A stretch of DNA of 64,000 nucleotides from NCBI GenBank assembly GCA_016745315.1, contig CP066886.1, positions 5,022,501-5,086,500 on the forward strand, given 5' to 3'. Shown one piece after another: positions 47,302 through 56,539 of this stretch. The notes under the pieces are model-generated. The model did no database searches. It had not been told where the DNA came from and saw only the letters and a list, made by a program, of their open reading frames with translations. Numbering within the stretch: the first letter of the stretch is position 1; each line of letters begins with the position of its first letter. Both the position numbers and the translations under genes were made by a program. This stretch comes from Arthrospira sp. PCC 9108. GTDB taxonomy: Bacteria > Cyanobacteriota > Cyanobacteriia > Cyanobacteriales > Microcoleaceae.

Positions 47302-47463
47302 CCGGATTTTCCAGAATTTGACCCTTCTCCCAGGTTAGGTAACTGGCGTCTTCTAGCTTGGTCTCACAGCGCAGCGGGGATTGGATTAGCCCCGTTGTAT
47401 GCCCTCAATCATCAGGATTATCAACAAATCCGCCAGAAAATTGATACAGATCTGGACGACTGA
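47302..47463 (+). pseudogene. C-terminal fragment of a LanM/LanC-like lanthionine synthetase
   Basis: A frame opening after a TGA reads ..GNWRLLAWSHSAAGIGLAPL, then YALNHQDYQQIRQKIDTDLD, stop. This resembles the W-C-H-G-x-x-G-I-G-L-A-R-L end of LanC domains followed by the usual helix, with the zinc Cys and following Gly replaced by Ser. No upstream domain is found between it and intron D, so it is a remnant, perhaps cut by intron or repeat activity. The family call is tentative. Confidence 0.4.
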
Positions 47464-47486
47464 CGATATCAGTGACGAGTTCGGCG

Positions 47487-48548
47487 TTAGGGTAGAGTTA
47501 GAGTTTCCCCTAAGCAACTGTTAATCCAGTCGAAAATTTCCCGGTTCACCCGTTCGGGACATTCATCATGGGGGCAGTGACCCGCGCCCTCCAGTTCTAC
47601 TAACTTGATGTGGGGATTATATTTTAGGTAGAGGTGAGGTTTAGCCAGTTTCAGGGGAATCAGTCGATCCTGTTTTCCCCAGAGTAGTAATATGGGAACC
47701 TGCACCTGGGGGAATAGACTGCGTACAGATGGGCCGAGTTTAGAACTCCCCATAATCTGAAACAGAATAATAAAAGCCCTAGCCGCCCCTCGGTCTTGGG
47801 GTGGAGTAGATAGAATATGTATCAGTTCCTCTGTAACCGAGTCTTGATTGTGATAGGCTAATTTAACCCAACGACTGATGACAGATGGCTGTCTCACTAG
47901 ATAGAATATGGGACGTAATATAATAGGGGAAGCAACCAAACTTTGGATAAACTCGACTGGGGGAACCATCCACCCAGCTAATAAGTCCGCTAAAGCGGCC
48001 GGATCGGGTAGACTGAGCATAACCAAACTTTGGATAAACTCGACTGGGGGAACCATGCACCCAGCTAATAAGTCCGCTAAAGCGGCCGGATCGGGTAGAC
48101 TGAGCATAACCAAACCCTTAGCGGTTTTGGGATATTGAGCAACAGTTGCTAGGGCGATCAGAGAACCAATAGAGTTTCCCACCCAGATGGTCGGACGGCG
48201 GATAAAAGTTTGCCAAAAGTCATGCACCAATTCTGTCCACAGGGAAACATTATATGGGGCGATCGCCTTTTCAGAACAACCAAACCCCAATAAGTCCAAA
48301 GCATAAACTGGGTGGGAATGACTGAATGCCGACAAATTGTGTCTCCAGTGGCCGATAGATGCGCCAAAACCGTGAAGGAAAATTAAAGGAACAGGAGAGT
48401 TGCTCCCTAGTGGGTCTTGAACCTCAAAAATAGGCGACTTAGCCCCTTGAGGGTGTCCGCAACGCCGAAAAGTATAGCGAACTCTCCACCCCCGCCAAAT
48501 CCAATCACGCTGAAAGCCCATTTGTTTGTGCCAGTCTGGTGAATCCAT
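47487..48548 (-). CDS. Alpha/beta-hydrolase with internal tandem duplication
   Basis: 353 aa alpha/beta-hydrolase of the MenH/PIP family. LIFLHGFGASIGHWRHNL gives the oxyanion region, GNSIGS the nucleophile elbow (Ser), GKQDRLIP the acid and EGAGHCPHDECP the His. Between elbow and cap a 29-residue segment (MLSLPDPAALADLLAG..) occurs twice in a row, encoded by an exact 87-bp direct repeat (47934-48020, 48021-48107) with one difference (Cys/Trp). Without it the protein would be 324 aa, the normal length. The insertion is in frame, so a product is still made, but the lid geometry must change. Substrate unknown. Confidence 0.9.
   Translation of the reverse strand: MDSPDWHKQMGFQRDWIWRGWRVRYTFRRCGHPQGAKSPIFEVQDPLGSNSPVPLIFLHGFGASIGHWRHNLSAFSHSHPVYALDLLGFGCSEKAIAPYNVSLWTELVHDFWQTFIRRPTIWVGNSIGSLIALATVAQYPKTAKGLVMLSLPDPAALADLLAGCMVPPVEFIQSLVMLSLPDPAALADLLAGWMVPPVEFIQSLVASPIILRPIFYLVRQPSVISRWVKLAYHNQDSVTEELIHILSTPPQDRGAARAFIILFQIMGSSKLGPSVRSLFPQVQVPILLLWGKQDRLIPLKLAKPHLYLKYNPHIKLVELEGAGHCPHDECPERVNREIFDWINSCLGETLTLP
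47934..48107. repeat. 87-bp exact tandem duplication inside the hydrolase gene
   Basis: Two consecutive 87-bp copies beginning AACCAAACTTTGGATAAACT, differing at one base (CCATCC versus CCATGC). The short AACCAAA repeats again immediately after the second copy, a likely slippage or misalignment site. Confidence 0.95.
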
Positions 48549-48722
48549 CTAACCGTCGTCCTGAGTACAACATAACTTGAAAGTTACCCCTAAAATACTA
48601 GGGTTCCTAAAGTTTAGATTAAATGTCAAGCCTATTGATATGGGAAATCAGTACAATGTCCTGTTAGGGGGACCCACAATTGTCGAGACATTCGTTGACC
48701 TCATTAACTTAAAATTCCTGTA

Positions 48723-49268
48723 ATGCCTGTGATAGAATCAAAAAGAAATCGCAACTTACCTCAAATCAACGACAATATCCGCTTTCCTAAGATTCGCCTG
48801 ATCGATACCGAAGGCGGTCAGCTAGGGATCATGACTCCCAGGGAGGCCATGAAACTAGCTCAGGAAAAGGAACTAGACCTAGTTCTGGTTAGCGATAAAG
48901 CTGACCCTCCCGTATGCCGGATTATGGACTATGGGAAGTTCAAATATGAACAGGAAAAGAAAGTTCGGGAAGCTCGTAAAAAGCAGCATACCGCCGATGT
49001 CAAAGAAGTTAAGATGCGTTACAAAATTGATGATCACGACTATCAGGTGCGTGTGAATCAAGCCAAGCGCTTCCTTAAATCCGGCGATAAGGTCAAAGCC
49101 ACAATTATGTTCCGGGGTCGAGAAATTCAGCATAGCAACCTAGCCAGGGAACTGCTCAAACGTATGGCCGAAGACCTGGAAGAACACGCCGAAGTTCAAC
49201 AGTCCCCCAAACAAGAGGGACGGAGTATGATGATGCTGTTGGCTCCCAAAAAAACAACAACTAGCTGA
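48723..49268 (+). CDS. infC: Translation initiation factor IF-3
   Basis: 181 aa. N-domain NDNIRFPKIRLIDTEGGQLG, linker with KKVREARKKQHTADVKEVKM, C-domain KSGDKVKATIMFRGREIQHS and a basic tail. It binds the 30S subunit and controls start-codon selection. ATG at 48723; in many bacteria infC uses AUU for autoregulation, but here the ATG directly before PVIESKRNRNLPQIN looks like the start. Monocistronic in this window (rplT and rpmI not adjacent). Confidence 0.95.
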   Translation: MPVIESKRNRNLPQINDNIRFPKIRLIDTEGGQLGIMTPREAMKLAQEKELDLVLVSDKADPPVCRIMDYGKFKYEQEKKVREARKKQHTADVKEVKMRYKIDDHDYQVRVNQAKRFLKSGDKVKATIMFRGREIQHSNLARELLKRMAEDLEEHAEVQQSPKQEGRSMMMLLAPKKTTTS

Positions 49269-49400
49269 GACTCAGGAATTGTGGGTCATTGTGATTTGTC
49301 AAACCTGTTGCTGCTACGGTTATGATAAACCAGTAACCCCAGTTCCGCCCCATAACTGATAATTTAGAGAAGAGATAAAATTGAGGGGTCTCAATACGGG

Positions 49401-52400
49401 ATGGAAAAGCGAATTGGTGAACCCGCAGGAGTGGGACAGGGTGTGCTACGCGGTCTAAATCTCCGCCCAGAAGAAGTAGAGCGAACTTTATTAATGTTCG
49501 CAGTATATACTTTTTCATCCATCGGACTGATTTGGTTAGAACTAAGTACCGTCGGCCTGTTTATTGATCAATATGGGGCAGAGAAACTGCCTTGGATTTA
49601 TATTGCTAGTGCTGGTATCGGGTCTAGTTTGGGTGTAGTTTACTCTCGGTTACAGACATTTTTACCCCTGCGCCGGGTGATTGTTCTGATTTTACTACTC
49701 ATGGCAATCCCCCTGTTTCTATTTCGTTTTGGTTTGGGAATAGAAGATGTAAGGGTATTGGGATTAAGCCTTCAATTTGTTACCCTATTTGTCATGTGGC
49801 TGTGGGTTGAGGCTTGTTATCTCCTCAACGATCTCAATACCTCCATTACCTCCAATCAACTTTTTAACATTCGGGAGATCAAGCGCACCTATCCCATTAT
49901 CAGTAGTGGTTATCTCGTCGCTGGGGTGGTTAGCGGTTTCTCCCTGCCTCTATTGCTCAGATTTGTAGGCTTAAATAATGTCACCCTAGTATCTGGGGCT
50001 ATGGTGATTGTGGGAGCAGGTGTTTTATTTTATCTGTCCCAAAGATATGAACAGTCTTTCCCTGATTCTTCCCGGTGGACCCCGGAAGACGAACTACCAG
50101 AATTTAGTACCCGTAGCCTCAAAGGTCCCCTACAAGGCTATGTCATTCCCTTGGTGCTATTTTTCGTCATGGCTGAAGTCGTCTATGTCATGGTCGATTT
50201 CCAGTTTTTCAGTCAGTTAGAATACCGTAGTGGTATCGGTGGCGCTAGTTGGATTGTTAGCTTCCTGGGACTATTTGAGGGGATTTTAAGTACCTTCCAA
50301 GTAGCAACTCAGTGGTTTGCTTCCAGTCGCTTGGTCGAAAAAATAGGCGTGTTTGGTACAGCATCTATCCTTCCTGTGGGGGTAGTCGCCTTGGGCCTGT
50401 TTTCCTTGATAGGGGGGCTACGGGTTTATTTACCATATTTATAGGGTTTTTGATTCTCAGATTTTTAGATGAACTGTTCCACTACACTCTCATCGAAACT
50501 ACCGGGACGGTTCTATTTCAACCCCTACCAGAAAATATTAGGAGTGATATTCAGACCCTGGTTAATGGTGTATTTGAACCCCTGTCAACGGGTTTGAGTG
50601 GTATCGGGATTTTGCTGTTGCTGTGGCTGATTAACCTATTTTTACCCGATGGTGTCCCAGAAGGTATTTTCCAGCAAGACCAAAGTCTGATTTTTGTCGT
50701 AACTATTATTTTGTTGGCTTTTGTCTGGTTGTGGGTGGTCTGGAAAATTCGCTCCCAATATGTAAGACTTCTAGTTCGTAGTGCTGAACGCGGTCGCCTG
50801 GGAACTACAGATATTGATATGCGTAGCCTCAAGCGATCGGTGGTCGATGAGTTGAAACAGCCAACCCCAGAAGCTGATAAGCGTTCCTGTATGGAATTAC
50901 TCAGCCAACTTGATCCTAAAAATGTCGGGGAGACTCTGGTTCCACTACTGGAGATTATGTCCCCGAATCTTCAGCGTCAAGCCCTAGAACTGATGCTAGA
51001 TTATCCTAATCCCGCTCATTTAGAGGCGATTAGATCCCTATCTCGTAGCAGTCTACCTCCTGAAGTTTTGGCTTTGGCACTACGCTATATCTGGTTAACT
51101 GAATCTAACCCAGATATTAATCAGTTGAAACCTTACCTACAACCAAGGGTCGATCCGGTGGTACGGGGAACAGCCGCGGCCTTGATTATGCGTCGTGGCG
51201 ATCGCGAACAAAAAGCGGCAGCCACTAATACTATCCGGCGCATGATCGTCTCTAATCAAGAACCTGAAAGGGTGATGGGAGTCCGGGCTCTGGGTGATGC
51301 TGATTATATGCAAGGGTTGCGAGTTTATCTTAATGACCTCCTCGCTGATGAATCTCTCAGAGTCCGCTGTTCGGTCTTGGAAGTCATTGCGGCTACTAAG
51401 ATGGAGGAATACTATGGCTCCCTATTAAAAGCTATTTCCTACCGTTCTACCAGAGAAGCAGCCAGAATGGCTTTAGTCCGCTTGGGAAATGAGGCTATTC
51501 CTCTGTTAATCAGAATAGCCACGGATATCTATAAATCCGATTTAGTCAGACTTCAGGCTTGGTCTGCTTTAGGAGACATTGGTACGCCATCCGCCTTAGA
51601 TACTCTCATCGATAACCTGTTAATTTCCTGGGGAACCACCCGACGTAATATTCTCCGCATTCTCCTGAAAATTCCCGATGATGCGGGGATTGAAAGAACT
51701 TTAGACCGCATTGGACGTAATGGGGTGGAAACGTTAATTGAACAGGAGTTGATGTTTATTGGTCAAATCTATAGCACTCTTTTAGACCTCGAACCTGAAA
51801 AACCTACAGCTCCTATCTTACCTTATACTGTCTCCCTTGAGGTCGCTTCCCCCCTAGAAATGCTCTGTCGCGCGCTCCGTAATCTTGAATCTGATGCTAT
51901 AGACCGCTGTTTTCTGCTGATGAAGTTCCTTTACTCCCTCGGATCTATTCAGGCGGCGGCTTTCAATATTCGCTCTGGACAACAGGGAAATATTGCTCGT
52001 GGGTTGGAAATCTTGGATAATACTGTTGATATTTCCCGTAAACGAGCCTTGATTGGCATTTTGGATAATCACTCTATTGTCCAAAAAATTGAGGATCTCT
52101 CCCCTTTGATTTCCTATAAACCAATGACACCTAGCGATCGCCTCCGTCGTTTACTGGAGTTTCGCCATTTCCTCTCAGATTGGTCTTTGGCTTGTTGCTT
52201 CCACCAAGCGCGGTCCGCCAGTTGGAGTCTCACCGCTGAACAGACTTTAATGTGTCTGAGACACCCCACAGGTTTTGTGCGGGAAGCTGTTTTGGCTTAC
52301 CTCAAGATGGGAGCGCGTCAGGCTTTGGTAGAATTATTGCCAATGCTACAAACTGATCGGGATCCTCTGGTGGCTCACCAAGTACAACAATTAATCTCGG

Positions 52401-52435
52401 AATTAGCTGTACACAGAAAAACCGAAATGCCTTGA
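49401..52435 (+). pseudogene. Npt/MFS-like transporter with HEAT repeats, frameshifted at a G6 run
   Basis: Frame one (49401-50444) encodes a multi-span membrane domain resembling ATP/ADP-translocase-like MFS proteins of cyanobacteria (NLRPEEVERTLLMFAVYTFS; ICLEACYLLNDLNTSITSNQ-like helix with WVEACYLLNDLNTSITSNQ). At GGGGGG near 50412-50417 it shifts; a seventh G would join SLIGG to ATGLFTIFIGFLILRFLDEL and give about 1011 aa. The second half (from about residue 480) is a HEAT-repeat solenoid (PEVLALALRYIWLTESNPDI; VRGTAAALIMRRGDREQKAA). Both halves look conserved, so either a recent mutation, slippage or an assembly error. A cyclic-nucleotide-binding gene follows by 51 bp. Confidence 0.8.
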
Positions 52436-52486
52436 TCAATAGGGAGTCCGTCTGGATTCAAGTTCACTAACTCGCCTTGACCTATT

Positions 52487-52963
52487 ATGTTAACTAGCGT
52501 CCAACGCCTATTGTTTGTGCGAAAAGTCCCCATTTTTCAAGAACTTAGGGATGATTTCTTGGTGCGTCTTGCTTCTGTTATGGATGAATTGTCTTTTCCC
52601 GCTAATCAGAGTATTTTTACTGAGGGACAAGAAGGCCGATCGCTTTATATTGTCGTTTCTGGTCAGGTCAAGGTTCATCATGGCGATCGCGAATTGGCTC
52701 GTTTGGGTAAAGAAGACTGTTTTGGCGAAATGTCTCTATTTGATGCTGAACCGCGATCGGCTTCTGTCACTACCCTAGAACCCTGTGAATGTCTCATGCT
52801 CACACAGATGCAGCTTTATGATGCTATTGATGAGACCCCTGGTATTGCGGTTAATATTATTCGCTTACTATCTCGCCGCATTCGAGAATTGAATCAAAAA
52901 GCCAACGCTCAAAACCCTAAATCTTCTATCTCCGAAGTCAAAGTCCCACCCGATCGCTCTTGA
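52487..52963 (+). CDS. Cyclic-nucleotide-binding domain protein
   Basis: 158 aa, a lone CAP/PKA-type cNMP-binding beta-barrel. The phosphate-binding cassette region reads FGEMSLFDAEPRSASVTTLE (near residues 83-102), with GQEGRSLYIVVSGQVKVHHG before it. No HTH is present, so it is a sensor or regulatory subunit rather than a transcription factor. In related cyanobacteria a CNB domain accompanies the transporter-HEAT protein, suggesting it regulates the upstream membrane protein; that link is inferred from adjacency (51 bp). Confidence 0.9.
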   Translation: MLTSVQRLLFVRKVPIFQELRDDFLVRLASVMDELSFPANQSIFTEGQEGRSLYIVVSGQVKVHHGDRELARLGKEDCFGEMSLFDAEPRSASVTTLEPCECLMLTQMQLYDAIDETPGIAVNIIRLLSRRIRELNQKANAQNPKSSISEVKVPPDRS

Positions 52964-53320
52964 CATCGGATTTAATGTTGATTTTTTCTTCAAAAAAAAA
53001 TTTGAGGGTCGCTTTTTTTGCCTCGCGGGGATTGACAGCCCAGAGCATTGCTGCTACTATATTGACAGTAGCCTTAATAATGGAACATTTGCCAAAATAA
53101 AAAAATTACAACCATCCCATTATGATAAAAGTATAGCGCAAGCGCCCGCGAAAAGCAACCCCCTCCCCCCAAAAAAAATTTTTTGCAACATTTCTTAAAA
53201 TTTTGTAACAAAAGTTAACAAAGTCATAGTTTGGTACGAGGGGATGGTCTGATAGATGGTCTGAATGTATATATAATAGACAAAAGTTAAGTCGGAGATG
53301 GCAAAATCTACCAAGGCCCT
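52964..53320. promoter_or_regulatory. Intergenic region upstream of prfC
   Basis: 357 bp without a gene. Contains a hairpin GCTACT-ATATTGAC-AGTAGC (about 53050-53070), long A runs (53166-53180) and TTAACAAAGTCATAGTTTGG further down. ATATATAATAGACA at about 53268-53281 could supply a TATAAT-like -10 for prfC. The first hairpin may end the upstream transcript. Confidence 0.4.
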
Positions 53321-54943
53321 ATGTCAACAGAAATTAAGGACGAATTACAGCTAGAAGTGCAACGCCGCCGTAATTTCGCCATTATCTCCCACCCAGACGC
53401 GGGAAAAACCACATTAACAGAAAAACTGCTGCTGTACGGAGGGGCGATTCATGAAGCCGGGGCGGTAAAAGTCCGCAGGTCGCAGCGTCACGCGACATCA
53501 GACTGGATGGCGATGGAACAACAACGGGGTATTTCTATCACTTCAACAGTTTTGCAGTTTGAATATCGTAACACTCAGATTAACTTACTCGATACCCCCG
53601 GACACCAAGATTTCAGTGAAGATACCTATAGGACCTTGGCGGCGGCGGATAATGCGGTGATGCTGGAAGATGCAGCTAAGGGGTTAGAACCTCAAACGCG
53701 GAAGCTGTTTGAAGTGTGTAAGATGCGGGGCTTACCTATCTTTACGTTTATTAATAAAATGGATCGCCCGGGTCGGGAACCTTTGGAACTTCTTGATGAA
53801 ATTGAGCAGGAGTTGGGTTTACAACCTTACCCGGTAAATTGGCCTATTGGTATGGGCGATCGCTTTAAAGGGGTTTTTGACCGCCATAAGCGACAAATTC
53901 ATCTATTTGAAAGGACGGCCCACGGTTCTCGGGAAGCGGTAGATACAGTGATAGATTTGGGAGATCCGCGTATTGAGGATTTATTAGACCAGGATCTGTA
54001 TTATCAACTCAAGGAAGAATTGGAACTATTAGACGCTTTAGGATCAGATTTAGATCTCGAGGCGGTACATGGTGGGAAAATGACCCCAGTATTTTTTGGT
54101 AGCGCCATGACTAACTTTGGGGTACAACTGTTTCTGGATGCTTTCCTAGAATATTCGTTAAAACCAGGTCACCACAGTAGCACGATTGGGGATATTCCCC
54201 CAGATTATCCAGAGTTTACTGGGTTTGTGTTTAAGTTACAGGCGAATATGGACCCGAAACATCGCGATCGCGTAGCTTTTGTGCGGGTATGTACGGGAAG
54301 ATTTGAGAAGGACATGACTGTTAGCCATGCTAGAACCGGAAAAACGGTGCGTCTGTCACGTCCCCAAAAACTGTTCGCTCAGGATCGCGAGTCAATTGAT
54401 GCGGCTTATCCTGGGGATGTAATTGGCTTGAATAATCCGGGGGTATTTGCGATCGGTGATACGATATACAACGGCCAAAAACTGGAATATGAGGGGATTC
54501 CCTGTTTTTCCCCGGAACTTTTCGCCTATCTGAAAAATCCTAACCCCTCTAAATTTAAACAGTTCAATAAGGGTATTACAGAACTGAGGGAAGAGGGAGC
54601 CATTCAGATCATGTATTCTCAGGATGATTCTAAACGCGATCCAATTTTGGCGGCGGTGGGTCAACTTCAGTTTGAGGTAGTTCAGTTTCGGATGCAGAAT
54701 GAATATGGGGCGGAAACTCGCCTAGAATTGTTACCCTATAGTGTGGCTAGATGGGTAGCAGGGGGATGGGAAGCCTTAAACAAGGCGGGAAGACTGTTTA
54801 ATACTGTGACTGTTAAAGACAGTTGGGGTCGCCCAGTTTTGTTATTTAAGAATGAGTGGAATTGTCAACAGGTACAGTCGGAACATCCCGAACTGGATTT
54901 AAGAAGTTCGGCTCCGGTGGTTTCTGGTCAGCAACCGAAATAG
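53321..54943 (+). CDS. prfC: Peptide chain release factor 3 (RF3) GTPase
   Basis: 540 aa translational GTPase that recycles RF1 and RF2 after peptide release. G1 HPDAGKTTLTEKLL (near residue 24), the switch region SDWMAMEQQRGISITSTVLQ, G3 DTPGHQDFSEDTYR, G4 NKMDRPGREPLELLDEIEQE, and RF3-specific C-terminal LPYSVARWV are present. Length is typical (about 530 aa). ATG at 53321. Stand-alone gene; convergent with the ABC ATPase. Confidence 0.95.
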   Translation: MSTEIKDELQLEVQRRRNFAIISHPDAGKTTLTEKLLLYGGAIHEAGAVKVRRSQRHATSDWMAMEQQRGISITSTVLQFEYRNTQINLLDTPGHQDFSEDTYRTLAAADNAVMLEDAAKGLEPQTRKLFEVCKMRGLPIFTFINKMDRPGREPLELLDEIEQELGLQPYPVNWPIGMGDRFKGVFDRHKRQIHLFERTAHGSREAVDTVIDLGDPRIEDLLDQDLYYQLKEELELLDALGSDLDLEAVHGGKMTPVFFGSAMTNFGVQLFLDAFLEYSLKPGHHSSTIGDIPPDYPEFTGFVFKLQANMDPKHRDRVAFVRVCTGRFEKDMTVSHARTGKTVRLSRPQKLFAQDRESIDAAYPGDVIGLNNPGVFAIGDTIYNGQKLEYEGIPCFSPELFAYLKNPNPSKFKQFNKGITELREEGAIQIMYSQDDSKRDPILAAVGQLQFEVVQFRMQNEYGAETRLELLPYSVARWVAGGWEALNKAGRLFNTVTVKDSWGRPVLLFKNEWNCQQVQSEHPELDLRSSAPVVSGQQPK

Positions 54944-55024
54944 TCGGAAAGGCGGGAAAGGCGGGAAAGGTCGGAAAAGTCCAGGCGATCGCGTAGCGTG
55001 TGCGTAGCACGTATCGCGCAGCGA
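54944..55024. repeat. Short repeat cluster between convergent genes
   Basis: Three near copies of a GGCGGGAAA / GTCGGAAA decamer are followed by a HIP1-derived palindrome (GCGATCGCGTAGCGTGTGCG, TAGCACGTATCGCGCAGCG). It can form stems on both strands and may terminate both convergent transcripts. Confidence 0.5.
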
Positions 55025-56275
55025 CTAGGCGGTAGTATCGCCTGTTTTTGGGTCAAAAAGATGCACTTTTTCAGGAGCGATCGCCAAGGCAATTTTATCT
55101 CCCAAACTAACATCAACAGCGGCTGGAATCCTGACCTGTAAAGAATCTTCTGGGGGGTGAGTAAACCTGACAAATAACAATGTTTCATGTCCCAAGGCTT
55201 CCACCCGTTCGACCCGGACATTAAGATGATTAGGGCTAGGTTCTGCGAGGGTTAAATGTTCTGAACGCACCCCCAAAACCACAGACTGATCAGCCCAATT
55301 AGTGAGACCAGCTATCCTTTGGTGAGATAAACAGAGGCGAAAATGGGGATGAATTAACTCACCGGAATTAGATAATTTAACGGTGATAAAATTCATAGGA
55401 ACCGAGCCAATAAACTCGGCTACAAAACGGTTAGCGGGGGAATTATACAAAACCATGGGACTGTCAATTTGCTGAATTTGTCCGCCATTCATGACAGCAA
55501 TTCGGGTCCCCATAGTCATAGCTTCGGTTTGGTCATGGGTAACATAAATAGTAGTAGTTCCCAACTTTCGCTGAAGTTCAACGATTTGCGATCGCATTTC
55601 GGTGCGTAACCTAGCATCCAAATTAGATAAAGGTTCATCCATGAGAAAAACCTGGGGATTTCGAGCCATAGCCCGTCCTAAAGCCACCCGTTGTTTTTGA
55701 CCGCCAGAAAGTTGTTTAGGGAAGCGATCTAGTAGGGGTTCAATCTGCAAAATCTCGGCAATTTCTTGTACTCGCAGCGCAATGGAGCGTTCCCGAGTAG
55801 ATTGATGACGGAAGGACTGAGGAAAAGGGAGCGATCGCGTTATAGTCCCCGCCAGTTTTGGGAGGAATTTTTCAGGTTTACCAGTACGTCGCAATCCAAA
55901 AGCCAAATTATCATAAACTTTAATATGGGGATATAGGGCGTAATTTTGAAAGACCATAGCGACATCGCGGTTTTTGGGAGGACAATCATTAACTAAGCGA
56001 TCGCCAATCCAAATCTTTCCAGCGGTGGGAGTTTCCAACCCAGCAATTAAGCGTAACAGGGTACTTTTTCCACAACCAGAAGGTCCGACAAATACCATAA
56101 ATTCACCATCACCGACGGTGAGGTTAATATTACGAAGTACGGCTCTATCTGGGTCTGTTGAGGTGGGGGTGGGTTCTTTCTGTGTGGCTGTAAGGGGGCT
56201 GACGGTTGAGGCGACCCTTACAGTATTTGCTGGGGAAAAACGCTTATAAATATTCTCCAAAACGACGATCGCCAT
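55025..56275 (-). CDS. ABC transporter ATPase, MalK/UgpC family
   Basis: 416 aa importer ATPase. Walker A GPSGCGKST (near residue 65), Q-loop MVFQNYALYPHIKVYDNLAF, signature LSGGQKQRVALGRAMARNP, Walker B VFLMDEPLSNLDARL, H-loop YVTHDQTEAMTMG, then a TOBE regulatory C-domain (residues 290-410). Two lineage-specific insertions are visible: residues 16-42 (Thr/Pro-rich) and 131-165. No permease or binding protein is adjacent, so the substrate (sugar, glucosylglycerol or glycerol phosphate) is open. Its ATG follows the stop of the gyrA remnant by four bases, so the original arrangement was gyrA then this gene. Confidence 0.92.
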   Translation of the reverse strand: MAIVVLENIYKRFSPANTVRVASTVSPLTATQKEPTPTSTDPDRAVLRNINLTVGDGEFMVFVGPSGCGKSTLLRLIAGLETPTAGKIWIGDRLVNDCPPKNRDVAMVFQNYALYPHIKVYDNLAFGLRRTGKPEKFLPKLAGTITRSLPFPQSFRHQSTRERSIALRVQEIAEILQIEPLLDRFPKQLSGGQKQRVALGRAMARNPQVFLMDEPLSNLDARLRTEMRSQIVELQRKLGTTTIYVTHDQTEAMTMGTRIAVMNGGQIQQIDSPMVLYNSPANRFVAEFIGSVPMNFITVKLSNSGELIHPHFRLCLSHQRIAGLTNWADQSVVLGVRSEHLTLAEPSPNHLNVRVERVEALGHETLLFVRFTHPPEDSLQVRIPAAVDVSLGDKIALAIAPEKVHLFDPKTGDTTA

Positions 56276-56278
56276 AGT

Positions 56279-56516
56279 GATTAACCCTCGATGGTTGTAT
56301 CATAAATGGGGCTAACCACGGACAAAATCGGTTCCCAAAAATTCAATTCGACCATGCGATCGCCATAACCATCTTTACCCCAAACGGGAATCACATCAGG
56401 AACTAAAGTTACCATAGGATTTTCACTGGTTAAACAATATACAGGCTCACGGGGAGTAGTCGTGGCTAACCCCCGACAAGCATATCATAATGACTGATAC
56501 TTTAACATCTGAGTAC
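56279..56516 (-). pseudogene. C-terminal remnant of a second gyrA copy
   Basis: About 65 in-frame codons matching the last part of the intact gyrA (58873-59100), for example CLTSENPMVTLVPDVIPVWG and the end SVVSPIYDTTIEG with stop. Divergence is moderate (Asn/Arg and Tyr/His changes), so the duplicate is not brand new. Beyond 56516 homology stops and resumes at a point about 0.95 kb further inside gyrA (see 56540), so most of the copy was deleted. Confidence 0.85.
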
Positions 56517-56539
56517 CAAGGACTAACTGGAGCATGGAG

